In this document: positions 8,100 through 15,454 of the stretch, piece by piece
Layout of the letters: each line of letters starts with the position of its first letter
Numbering within the stretch: the stretch's first letter is position 1
From: Neorhizobium galegae bv. officinalis
Lineage (GTDB): Bacteria; Pseudomonadota; Alphaproteobacteria; Rhizobiales; Rhizobiaceae
DNA length: 64,000 nucleotides
Reading direction: 5' to 3'
Assembly: GCA_000985875.1 (NCBI GenBank)
Contig: CCRI01000016.1
Coordinates: forward strand, 1-64,000
Notes under the pieces: model-generated
What the model was told of the DNA's origin: nothing
Seen by the model: only the letters and a program-made list of their open reading frames with translations
The model's database searches: none
Position numbers and translations under genes: made by a program

Positions 8100-8254
8100 T
8101 TATCATGGAATCAAGTGGTACTATGATGGAACTGTCGAATTTTACAAGCGATGGCGCTTCCGCGATAGCTCCTGTCATGGTCCATCGGCTATGGAGCATC
8201 ATCGGGCTTCAAGTCGGCAGGAACTGCCGACGCCCGTGCTTGCGGGGGGATCAG

Positions 8255-9508
8255 ATGAACGGCCAGACAATCGAGACCGCGTCGCCCCTGTCGATCGCCA
8301 GCATCGTCGTCTCGATGACGATCGCCGCCGTCGGCAGCGGCATCATGTCCGCCTATGTTCCTTTCGTGCTGACGCAGACGGGCGACACCTGGGCCGCCAG
8401 CGCCGCCGTGCCGACGCTCGCCTTCGGCGGCCTGGTCGGCTGCCTCGTCGGCGGCCCGCTGATCCGCAGGGTCGGGCATGCGCGCCTTTTCTCCTGCTCG
8501 ATGGCGATGGTGATCATCGCCGCCGTGCTGATCGCCACCAACCCGCCGCCGCTCTACTGGGTTTTGGCGCGCGGCGTCTATGGTGCGGCTTCCAACGTCA
8601 ATTTCATCATCGCCCAGAGCTGGCTCAACCACGCCGCCTCGAACGAATGGCGCGGCCGGGCGATGTCCTTCTTCTACATGGCCTTCGTGCTGGGCCTTGG
8701 CGCCGGCGCCTGGCTGTTCGGCCGCATTCCGACGGACGGCAATCTCGCGCCGCTTGCCGTCGTTTTCGTCACCGCGCTTGCCATCCTGCCGATCGGGCTC
8801 ACCCGCCTGCCGAACCCGCCGGCGCCGGCCAATGTCAATGTCGACATCAAGATGGCCTGGCGCATCTCGCCTGTCGGGCTGATCGGCGTGCTCGCGTCCG
8901 GCGGCCTTTCCATGGTGATCCAGGGTTTCGTACCGATCTATGCCACCACCAATCACGTGGCACAGACGGATGTGGCGCTGCTGATGCTGGTGATGCAGAC
9001 CGGCCTGCTGTTCGTGCAATATCCGCTCGGCATGCTGTCGGACCGCATCGACCGCCGTTTCGTGCTGCTGATCACCTGTGCGCTGATCGTCGCGGCCGGT
9101 TTTGCGGCGCTGTTCGTGTCCTTCTCGATGATGATCGTCCTGATGCTTGTCTTCCTCGTCTTCGGCGGCGCGGTCGAGACCGTCTATTCGGTCGCCAATG
9201 CGCATGCCAACGACCGGGCCGATCCTGGCGATTTCGTGCCACTGTCCTCGACGCTGCTGGTCGCCTGGTCGACGGCAGCCACCATCGTCCCCCTCGGGGT
9301 GACGCTGCTCACCCCGGCTTTCGGCCAGCACACCTTCATCTACGCGGTGATCCTGGTGGCGATCGCCTATGCAGCCTACGTAGTCTGGCGCCTCAGGGAA
9401 CGCGAGGGCGTGCCTGCCGACGAGCGGGAGAATTGCGGGGTGCGGAGCGCCCAGTTCCCGAACGCCTCCGTCATAACCGACCCGGAGGCGGAAATACCCG
9501 CCAAATAG
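8255..9508 (+). CDS. MFS transporter, YcaD-like
   Basis: This 417-residue, 12-segment carrier is of the YcaD/MFS-1 style, with RGVYGAASNVNFIIAQSWLN at about residues 105-124 and a motif-A-like LSDRIDRR loop in the second half. The start at 8255 has GGGGGA five bases upstream; an earlier frame start at 8090 would overlap the operator. It lies divergent from the XRE-cupin/GNAT operon and is probably co-regulated with it. The last 35 residues are polar and may be a cytoplasmic tail. The substrate is not known. Confidence 0.88.
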   Translation: MNGQTIETASPLSIASIVVSMTIAAVGSGIMSAYVPFVLTQTGDTWAASAAVPTLAFGGLVGCLVGGPLIRRVGHARLFSCSMAMVIIAAVLIATNPPPLYWVLARGVYGAASNVNFIIAQSWLNHAASNEWRGRAMSFFYMAFVLGLGAGAWLFGRIPTDGNLAPLAVVFVTALAILPIGLTRLPNPPAPANVNVDIKMAWRISPVGLIGVLASGGLSMVIQGFVPIYATTNHVAQTDVALLMLVMQTGLLFVQYPLGMLSDRIDRRFVLLITCALIVAAGFAALFVSFSMMIVLMLVFLVFGGAVETVYSVANAHANDRADPGDFVPLSSTLLVAWSTAATIVPLGVTLLTPAFGQHTFIYAVILVAIAYAAYVVWRLREREGVPADERENCGVRSAQFPNASVITDPEAEIPAK

Positions 9509-9554
9509 CCTACGCTGCCGGGCTTTATCCTCAACGAAAGGTTATCTTTCCGCT

Positions 9555-9582
9555 TTGCGACAGGGATTCGCGCTGCTATATG
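9555..9582 (+). promoter_or_regulatory. Putative lepA promoter giving a leaderless mRNA
   Basis: TTGCGA (9555-9560) and TATATG (9577-9582) are spaced by 16 bases. The predicted start point, 6-9 bases after the -10 box, falls at or next to the lepA ATG at 9591, and no Shine-Dalgarno sequence is seen. Confidence 0.4.
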
Positions 9583-9590
9583 CGCGAGCC

Positions 9591-11417
9591 ATGAGCACCA
9601 ATTCCACCCGCACTCCGCTTGACCATATCCGCAACTTCTCGATCGTGGCGCATATCGACCACGGCAAGTCGACGCTCGCCGACCGGCTGATCCAGACGAC
9701 CGGCGGCCTTGCCGAGCGCGACATGTCGGAACAGGTGCTGGACTCGATGGATATCGAGCGCGAGCGCGGTATCACCATCAAGGCCCAGACCGTGCGCCTG
9801 CACTACAAGGCGAACAACGGCGAAACTTATATCCTGAACCTGATCGACACGCCCGGCCATGTCGACTTCGCCTATGAAGTCTCGCGTTCGCTGTCGGCCT
9901 GTGAAGGTTCGCTTCTGGTCGTCGATGCCTCCCAGGGCGTCGAGGCCCAGACGCTCGCCAACGTCTACCAGGCGATCGACAACAACCACGAGATCGTCAC
10001 GGTCCTCAACAAGATCGACCTGCCGGCCGCCGAACCCGACCGCATCCGCGAACAGATCGAGGAAGTGATCGGCATCGACGCGTCGCAGGCCGTGCTGATC
10101 TCGGCCAAGACCGGCCTCGGCATCCCGGACGTGCTCGAAGCGATCGTCCACCAGCTGCCGCCGCCGAAGAGCGAACTCGGCGCAACGGGGCCCCTGAAGG
10201 CGCTGCTGGTCGACAGCTGGTACGACACCTATCTCGGCGTCATGGTTCTGGTACGCATCCATGACGGCGTGCTGACCAAGGGCCAGACCATCCGGATGAT
10301 GGGAACCGATGCGAAGTACCAGGTGGAGCGCGTCGGCGTTCTGACCCCGAAGATGCTCGCCGTCGATTCACTCGGCCCGGGCGAGATCGGTTTCTTCACC
10401 GGCTCGATCAAGGAAGTGGCCGATACCCGCGTCGGCGATACGATCACCGAGGACAAGCGCCCGACCGCCAAGGCGCTTCCCGGCTTTAAACCGGCTCAGC
10501 CGGTGGTGTTCTGCGGCCTCTTCCCGGTCGATGCGGCCGATTTCGAAGACCTGCGCGCCGCGATGGGCAAGCTGCGCCTCAACGACGCGTCGTTCTCCTT
10601 CGAAATGGAAAGCTCGGCAGCGCTCGGCTTCGGCTTCCGTTGCGGTTTCCTCGGCCTGCTGCATCTCGAAATCATCCAGGAACGCCTGGAGCGCGAGTTC
10701 GACCTCGACCTGATCGCCACTGCGCCTTCAGTCGTCTACCAGCTGACGATGAGCGACGGCACCGAGCGCGAACTGCACAATCCGGCCGACATGCCGGATG
10801 TCGTCCGCATCTCCGAAATCCGCGAGCCCTGGATCAAGGCGACGATCCTGACGCCCGACGACTATCTCGGCGGCATCCTGAAGCTCTGCCAGGATCGGCG
10901 CGGCATCCAGACCGAACTCACCTATGTCGGCAAGCGCGCCATGCTCACCTACGAGCTGCCGCTCAACGAAGTGGTGTTCGATTTCTACGACCGCCTGAAA
11001 TCGATCTCCAAGGGCTATGCCTCGTTCGACTACCATCTGCACGGCTATCGCGAGGGCAACCTCGTGAAGATGTCGATCATGGTCAACGGCGAGCCGGTCG
11101 ATGCGCTCTCCATGCTGGTCCACCGCTCGGCCGCCGAAAAGCGCGGCCGCGACATGTGCGAGAAGCTCAAGGACCTGATCCCGCGGCACATGTTCAAGAT
11201 CCCGATCCAGGCGGCGATCGGCGGCAACGTGATCGCCCGCGAAACGATCTCCGCCATGCGTAAGGACGTGACCGCAAAATGCTACGGCGGCGACGCCACC
11301 CGCAAGCGCAAGCTGCTCGACAAGCAGAAGGAAGGCAAGAAGCGCATGCGGCAGTTCGGCAAGGTCGACATCCCGCAGGAAGCGTTCATTGCCGCGCTGA
11401 AGATGAAGGACGACTGA
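9591..11417 (+). CDS. lepA: Elongation factor 4 (LepA), ribosome back-translocating GTPase
   Basis: The 608-residue protein matches the whole EF4 family. The G1 loop AHIDHGKST is at residues 20-28, followed by DTPGHVDF (G3) and NKID (G4). The C-terminus carries the EF4-specific domain and the basic end with KKRMRQFGKVDIPQEAF. It binds ribosomes in the cytoplasm and acts on stalled or mistranslocated complexes, especially under ionic or cold stress. The ATG at 9591 gives the family length; a longer frame start at 9555 would read through a good promoter. The gene stands alone between the MFS gene and an antitoxin-like gene. Confidence 0.97.
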   Translation: MSTNSTRTPLDHIRNFSIVAHIDHGKSTLADRLIQTTGGLAERDMSEQVLDSMDIERERGITIKAQTVRLHYKANNGETYILNLIDTPGHVDFAYEVSRSLSACEGSLLVVDASQGVEAQTLANVYQAIDNNHEIVTVLNKIDLPAAEPDRIREQIEEVIGIDASQAVLISAKTGLGIPDVLEAIVHQLPPPKSELGATGPLKALLVDSWYDTYLGVMVLVRIHDGVLTKGQTIRMMGTDAKYQVERVGVLTPKMLAVDSLGPGEIGFFTGSIKEVADTRVGDTITEDKRPTAKALPGFKPAQPVVFCGLFPVDAADFEDLRAAMGKLRLNDASFSFEMESSAALGFGFRCGFLGLLHLEIIQERLEREFDLDLIATAPSVVYQLTMSDGTERELHNPADMPDVVRISEIREPWIKATILTPDDYLGGILKLCQDRRGIQTELTYVGKRAMLTYELPLNEVVFDFYDRLKSISKGYASFDYHLHGYREGNLVKMSIMVNGEPVDALSMLVHRSAAEKRGRDMCEKLKDLIPRHMFKIPIQAAIGGNVIARETISAMRKDVTAKCYGGDATRKRKLLDKQKEGKKRMRQFGKVDIPQEAFIAALKMKDD

Positions 11418-11472
11418 TCTTTCCAATGACAGTTTATGCGCATATATTTTGCGCATGAACTTGGAGGTTGGA

Positions 11473-11703
11473 ATGTCCCAGCCCGCCCGCAAATCGACTA
11501 GGCTTTTGTTAGACGGCAACCTTGTTGCCGAGGCTCGCGCGCTGAAGATTGACCTCTCGCAGGCCGCCGAGGAAGGCATCGCCAAGGCCCTCAAAGCCGA
11601 GCGGGAGCGCCTTTGGCGGCTGGAAAGTGCCGAGGCAATCCGGTTTCACAATGAGTATGTCGAGAAACACGGCCTGCCGCTTGCAAAGTATCGCCAGTTC
11701 TGA
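11473..11703 (+). CDS. CcdA-like type II antitoxin, apparently orphan
   Basis: The 76-residue protein has the CcdA-type layout: a short N-terminal beta strand with RKSTRLLLDGNLV that would form a ribbon-helix-helix DNA-binding dimer, the helix EARALKIDLSQAAEEGI, and a C-terminal toxin-neutralising tail with HNEYVEKHGLPLAKYRQF. GGAGG lies upstream of the ATG at 11473. In intact modules ccdB follows within a few bases. Here only a 20-codon frame begins 2 bp after the stop, so the toxin seems lost. It could still act as an anti-addiction protein against another CcdB copy. Confidence 0.85.
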   Translation: MSQPARKSTRLLLDGNLVAEARALKIDLSQAAEEGIAKALKAERERLWRLESAEAIRFHNEYVEKHGLPLAKYRQF

Positions 11704-11705
11704 CG

Positions 11706-11768
11706 ATGCGGTTTGATCTTATCGCCGCCCCCACCCCTCAAAAAATCCGCCAATCACTAAAACCTTAA
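11706..11768 (+). pseudogene. Possible remnant of a ccdB toxin start
   Basis: An ATG placed 2 bp after the antitoxin stop, at the position where ccdB normally starts, reads MRFDLIAAP and ends at TAA after 20 codons. The first residues loosely recall a CcdB N-terminus, but there is no further similarity in any frame before the flagellin gene. It may be only chance. Confidence 0.3.
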
Positions 11769-11916
11769 TAAATCCTGCAAATGCTTTGAAAGCTCGCTCA
11801 TGCAACGTCAATGCAGGTGATGGGTTCGTGCGCCAACGCGGCGACAGCTCAAGGGCATGATGCCGATCTTCACTGCCTGAGCCCGTAACGTGTCCTACCC
11901 ACCTGCGAGACGCTTC

Positions 11917-12864
11917 ATGAGCAGCATTTCTTATAATCAGTCGGCGGCCTCTGCGCTGTTATTGCTGACCGGTTCCGCCAAGGCGCTGGAGCGCAACACG
12001 GTCCAGGTGGCAACGGGTCGGCAGGTCAATACGGCGTCCGACAACGCCGCCTATTGGTCGATCGCCACCTCCATGCGTTCCGCGGGCATGTCGCTTTCGG
12101 CAGTCGGGGACGCATCGGGCCTTGCCGCCGCGATGACGGATACGGCTTCGCTCGGCATGGAGGCCGCAACCAGCCTCGTTTCCGAGATCAAGGCGAAACT
12201 CATCCTGGCGCGTTCGCCGGGCGTGGACCGCGACGCCATCAATGCGGAGATCAGTCAGCTCAAGGAGCAACTGGGCACGGTCGCCGAATCGTCCTCCTTC
12301 AACGGCGAGAACTGGCTGAGTTCGGCCGGAGCACCGGGCGTCAAGTCGCTGCTTGCATCCGCATCGACCAGCCCGGACGGCTCCACGTCCCTCAACACGA
12401 TCGATTTCGATACCGCCGCGACGACGCTGACCAGCAGCGGCGATGCCGCCAACGGCCTTCTGACCAAGGCCTATTCGGGCACGACGGAGAATGGCACTCC
12501 TTACGAATATTACCTTCTCGATACGGGATCGCAGGGCTCGGCAACAGCGAGCGAAATCAAGATCTCGAATTCGACGACCGAAGACGAGCTGGACGGCATG
12601 ATCTCCGCCACCGACAGCATGCTTTCGAGCCTCACCTCCGCCGGCGCCAAGCTCGGCTCCACGTCGAGCCGCATCAGTGCCAATACGGAATTCCTCTCCA
12701 AGCTGCAGAACGCGATCGATCGCGGCGTCGGGCGTCTCGTCGATGCCAACATGGAAGAGAGCGCCGTCAAGCTTGCCGCCACCAAGGTGCAGCAGCAGCT
12801 CCAGACGATCGGCCTCAGCATCGTCAACGAACAGTCGAAGCGCATTCTCGACCTCTTCCGCTGA
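11917..12864 (+). CDS. Flagellin-like protein, orphan
   Basis: The 315-residue protein has the alpha-flagellin D0/D1 signature: an N-terminal coiled region with SDNAAYWSIAT at about residues 41-51, a Ser/Thr/Gly-rich variable middle (about 140-240), and a C-terminal helix with QQQLQTIGLSIVNEQSKRIL ending in DLFR. Flagellins are exported by the flagellar type III machine and assemble into the filament. No other flagellar gene is present within 12 kb on either side, so this is an extra flagellin away from the main cluster. The start at 11917 keeps the usual short N-terminus. A hairpin follows the stop. Confidence 0.88.
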   Translation: MSSISYNQSAASALLLLTGSAKALERNTVQVATGRQVNTASDNAAYWSIATSMRSAGMSLSAVGDASGLAAAMTDTASLGMEAATSLVSEIKAKLILARSPGVDRDAINAEISQLKEQLGTVAESSSFNGENWLSSAGAPGVKSLLASASTSPDGSTSLNTIDFDTAATTLTSSGDAANGLLTKAYSGTTENGTPYEYYLLDTGSQGSATASEIKISNSTTEDELDGMISATDSMLSSLTSAGAKLGSTSSRISANTEFLSKLQNAIDRGVGRLVDANMEESAVKLAATKVQQQLQTIGLSIVNEQSKRILDLFR

Positions 12865-12875
12865 TCCCCTCCGCG

Positions 12876-12918
12876 ATATCCGGCCCTCGGGTTTGCTCGG
12901 AGGCCGGATATGGCTTTC
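12876..12918 (+). terminator. Probable flagellin terminator
   Basis: ATATCCGGCC (12876-12885) and GGCCGGATAT (12902-12911) form a perfect 10-bp stem 12 bp after the flagellin stop, followed by the T-containing GGCTTTCTCC. Confidence 0.6.
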
Positions 12919-12976
12919 TCCTTACGCACCCTTCCAGGCGCAACGCCCGGGTGTCGTCGTGCGCCCGCACGGCGAC

Positions 12977-13006
12977 TGGATCCTCGGGTCAAGCCCGAGG
13001 ATGACG
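12977..13006 (+). repeat. Rhizobial intergenic palindrome, copy 1
   Basis: A 30-bp unit whose core ATCCTCGGG-TCAAG-CCCGAGGAT is a 9-bp inverted repeat. An identical copy lies inverted at 13054-13083. I recognise this kind of sequence as abundant between genes in rhizobia and relatives. Confidence 0.85.
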
Positions 13007-13053
13007 GAGGAGAGGGCGGCGGATGACGGACGAGAGGGCACAACACCCGAAGT

Positions 13054-13083
13054 CGTCATCCTCGGGCTTGACCCGAGGATCCA
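13054..13083 (-). repeat. Rhizobial intergenic palindrome, copy 2 (inverted)
   Basis: Exact reverse complement of the unit at 12977-13006 over 30 bp. The two copies could pair with each other across a 47-bp spacer to form a larger cruciform or RNA stem. Confidence 0.85.
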
Positions 13084-13301
13084 CCTATCCGGGCATATCG
13101 GGCACCTCCCCGTCAGCCTTATCAAGCACTTAGCCTCCTTTGCATCCCCGCCCTCCCAACCGGGCCTACAATCCCCCCGTTCCGTCACGGATACACCGGC
13201 AGGCGTGCCGGCGAGGCGGGACCGGCGCCGGGTGGCAGGAAACGACGTAAGTCCTTCCATTCGGGGTTCGCGGAAAATGGTCTCCCTCCGGCGACACGGG
13301 G

Positions 13302-13336
13302 AGAGACGAAGGCAAACGGACCGAGCCTTCGTCTCT
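13302..13336. repeat. 12-bp stem-loop
   Basis: AGAGACGAAGGC (13302-13313) and GCCTTCGTCTCT (13325-13336) are exact inverted copies around an 11-base loop. There is no adjacent gene that it would terminate. Confidence 0.75.
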
Positions 13337-13472
13337 TGAAGCCCGAAACAGCGCGCCGGGCGTGCCCGTGCGGCACACAGGGTGGCAAACCGGATGGTTT
13401 CGCCGGGCTTTGACAAGTCCGACCGATCCCATCGGAGAAACCGGCGGAGACCTGTGGAAGCCTTGCCGATAA

Positions 13473-13495
13473 GTCCTCGGGTTTAACCCGAGGAC
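13473..13495. repeat. 23-bp perfect palindrome related to copies 1 and 2
   Basis: GTCCTCGGGTT-T-AACCCGAGGAC shares the CCTCGGG core with the 30-bp units but has a different centre, so it looks like a diverged third copy. Confidence 0.75.
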
Positions 13496-13584
13496 GAGGA
13501 TTCGGACGGGCGCCACGGGTCAGACGAACATCGTCCGGGAAGGCCACGGCAGAGGGGCCGAAGTCGCGGGCATAAACTGCCGAA

Positions 13585-13642
13585 CGGGGCGCTGAGAGGT
13601 GTCACTTATTACCTATCTTACGAGGCAGCTTTCAGCGCCCCG
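13585..13642. repeat. 58-bp element with 11-bp terminal inverted repeats
   Basis: CGGGGCGCTGA (13585-13595) and TCAGCGCCCCG (13632-13642) flank a 36-bp, more AT-rich centre. It could be a miniature repeat element or a structured RNA; no flanking target duplication is obvious. Confidence 0.6.
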
Positions 13643-13707
13643 TCCGAACTGAAAATATTCGGGATCGCCAAGGGATTACCATGCCGTCCTGCCAGCTCCA
13701 GCCTTTG

Positions 13708-13959
13708 TCAGTGGCGCCCCGCATGCAGCGGGCGCGGCATGTCGGAATGGGTAATCCAGACGCGCCCGTCGAAGGCCACCTCGCCGTGATCGAGCTTTCT
13801 GTTGGCGATCGTCTCGATAAGACCCAGTTTCGAGCGCACGTCGCCGATCCTGCCGTCGTTGACCACGCAGACGGCCTGGCATGTGCCGCCGTCGCGCATG
13901 ACCAGAAGCGTGTGATGGCTGTTTCGCATGATCTTGTTTGGCAATGTTACGAGCGTCAT
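13708..13959 (-). CDS. Small hypothetical protein
   Basis: The 83-residue protein is soluble and has two Cys (in the segment TCQAVCVVNDG). The start at 13959 is supported by AAGGAGA 7-8 bases upstream. The sequence begins MTLVTLPNKIMRNSHHTLLV, without a signal peptide, and looks like a small alpha/beta protein. I know of no family for it. The gene is alone on the minus strand between the palindrome region and the ankyrin gene. Coding status rests on the ribosome site and normal composition. Confidence 0.6.
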   Translation of the reverse strand: MTLVTLPNKIMRNSHHTLLVMRDGGTCQAVCVVNDGRIGDVRSKLGLIETIANRKLDHGEVAFDGRVWITHSDMPRPLHAGRH

Positions 13960-14126
13960 GCTCTTCTCCTTGCTGTCACCGGACCGAACGCGTGATGCGT
14001 GGATGGCAAGGCTCGGGGAATATGGTCAACAAAAGGTTAACGGAGCACGATTTCGATACGCGGCAGGCTCCGGCAACCGGGCGGTCGGGCCTCGATAGTG
14101 CCAGTTTCCGGGAGGAAGAGACATGA

Positions 14127-14822
14127 ATGAGGACCAAGATGTCCGCGCATAAAAATTCCGACCGAGGGCTGAAGGCGATAGTCGCGGCGGTCGCGATATC
14201 CGCAATGACAACGGGAGCCGCCATGTCCGAAACAAGGGAGAGCCGCTTGATCGAAGCGGCGGAGCGCGGCGATACCGACACAATCGGCTCGTTGCTTTCG
14301 AGCGGCGTCAACGTCGATGCCCGCAACGAGCGCGGAGAGACGGCGCTTCTTGCGGCGACCCATGCCAACAATATCGAGGCTGCCAAACGGCTCATAGCGG
14401 CGGGCGCCGATGTCAATGCCAAGGACCGTATCCAGGACAGCCCCTATCTCTATGCCGGTGCTCGCGGCCATCTGGAAATCCTGCGCCTGACGCTTGCCCA
14501 TGGCGCGGATCTCAAGAGCACCAACCGCTATGGCGGAACGGCGTTGATCCCGGCCTCGGAGCGCGGCCATGTCGAGACCGTGAAAACCCTGATCGAGGCT
14601 GGCGTCGATGTAGATCACGTCAACAATCTCGGTTGGACGGCGCTGCTCGAAGCGGTCGTCCTCGGCGATGGCGGTGCATCCCATGTGCAGATCGTCAGGC
14701 TTCTCGTCGAAGCCGGCGCCAATACCCGGATTGCGGACAAGGAAGGCAAAACGGCATTGCAGCACGCAAAGTCACGCGGCTTTGCGGACATCGCAAAAAT
14801 CCTCGAAACCGCAAAACGCTAA
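14127..14822 (+). CDS. Periplasmic ankyrin repeat protein
   Basis: The 231-residue protein has a signal peptide (positively charged start, hydrophobic AIVAAVAISAMTTGAA, cut near residue 34) and then six ankyrin repeats of about 33 residues filling the rest, with the usual TALLAA and GADVN signatures. Ankyrin repeats mediate protein binding; bacterial periplasmic ones are often linked to catalase or oxidative stress, but no such gene is next door. GGGAGGAAG lies 8 bases before the ATG. An overlapping ATG at 14123 opens only 9 codons. It is convergent with the MarR gene. Confidence 0.9.
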   Translation: MRTKMSAHKNSDRGLKAIVAAVAISAMTTGAAMSETRESRLIEAAERGDTDTIGSLLSSGVNVDARNERGETALLAATHANNIEAAKRLIAAGADVNAKDRIQDSPYLYAGARGHLEILRLTLAHGADLKSTNRYGGTALIPASERGHVETVKTLIEAGVDVDHVNNLGWTALLEAVVLGDGGASHVQIVRLLVEAGANTRIADKEGKTALQHAKSRGFADIAKILETAKR

Positions 14823-14841
14823 CGCCACGGCCACGGGACCG

Positions 14842-15330
14842 TCAGGTGACAGGCTTGTTCTTGCCGGCCTCGGGAACCTCGCGCAACGGCGCCCGGCTCA
14901 GTTCGTTGCCGGCGGCAATCGCCTTGCGCAAAAGCCGCAGCAGTTCGTCGCCCTCCTCTGCCGTCAGCCCGCGCAGCATGAGTTCCTGCGCGGCCTCGAC
15001 CACCGGCGCAACGCCGTTCAAGGTCTTGCGCCCATCGTCGGTGATCTGCAGCTCGCGGGCTCGCCTGTCCTTGGTGCTGGCATTGCGCACCAGCAGGCCC
15101 TTCTGCACCAGCCGGTCGACGACCCCGGTAATCGTCGTCCGGTCGTAGGCGATCAGCCCGGCGAGTGTCACCTGATCGATCCCGGGATTGGTGCTGACCG
15201 CCGCGAGCGCCGCGTATTGAACGGGCGTCAGATCGTAGCCGGCTTGCTCGACCTCGGCATGGAAGACCGCCACGGCGATCTGCTGGAACCGGCGGGCGAG
15301 ATGGCCCGGCATGTCATCATTGTCTTTCAC
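14842..15330 (-). CDS. MarR family regulator, MobR-like by context
   Basis: A winged-helix MarR protein of 162 residues. The recognition part lies in TLAGLIAYDRTTITGVVDRL and the wing carries STKDRRARELQIT. The GTG at 15330 is chosen because GGAG sits 6-7 bases upstream; an in-frame ATG at 15312 is the alternative. It is divergent from the flavin monooxygenase gene across a 124-bp region with an operator-like palindrome. In Comamonas the 3-hydroxybenzoate hydroxylase gene mobA is likewise controlled by a MarR-type regulator, MobR, which fits, but the ligand here is an inference. Confidence 0.88.
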   Translation of the reverse strand: MKDNDDMPGHLARRFQQIAVAVFHAEVEQAGYDLTPVQYAALAAVSTNPGIDQVTLAGLIAYDRTTITGVVDRLVQKGLLVRNASTKDRRARELQITDDGRKTLNGVAPVVEAAQELMLRGLTAEEGDELLRLLRKAIAAGNELSRAPLREVPEAGKNKPVT

Positions 15331-15355
15331 CAGATTCTCCAAAATCGCCGCAAGC

Positions 15356-15389
15356 TTGACACGTATACTGATGATCAGCATACTGATCA
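15356..15389 (+). promoter_or_regulatory. Monooxygenase promoter with overlapping MarR operator
   Basis: TTGACA (15356-15361) and CATACT (15379-15384) are spaced by 17 bases. Between and over them lies ATACTGAT-G-ATCAGCAT (15365-15381), symmetric at 7 of 8 positions, followed by a further ACTGATCA half-site. A repressor bound here would block the promoter. Confidence 0.6.
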
Positions 15390-15454
15390 ATATTGGATCC
15401 GCCGAATCCGTTTCCGCGGACGCCATCAGGAAACATGCGGAGGAAACTGGTTCC

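Larger units (their letters stand above)
12865..13707. other. Palindrome-rich non-coding region
   Basis: About 840 bp without a supportable gene. It contains the flagellin terminator, two exact inverted 30-bp repeat copies, a 23-bp perfect palindrome, a 12-bp stem-loop at 13302-13336 and an 11-bp inverted repeat pair at 13585-13642. Several open frames cross it on both strands, but none has a ribosome site or recognisable protein. Confidence 0.75.

Noticed and set aside
7558..9594. A 678-codon plus-strand frame across the regulator and MFS genes
   Set aside because: It spans both strands' real genes and has a composition dominated by Arg and His.
12922..13547. Several overlapping open frames on both strands in the palindrome region
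   Set aside because: None has a ribosome site, the translations are repeat-derived, and the frames are interrupted by hairpins.
14123..14152. A 9-codon frame with the same ribosome site as the ankyrin gene
   Set aside because: It overlaps the real start by a few bases and ends at once; no sign of a leader peptide such as a run of one amino acid.
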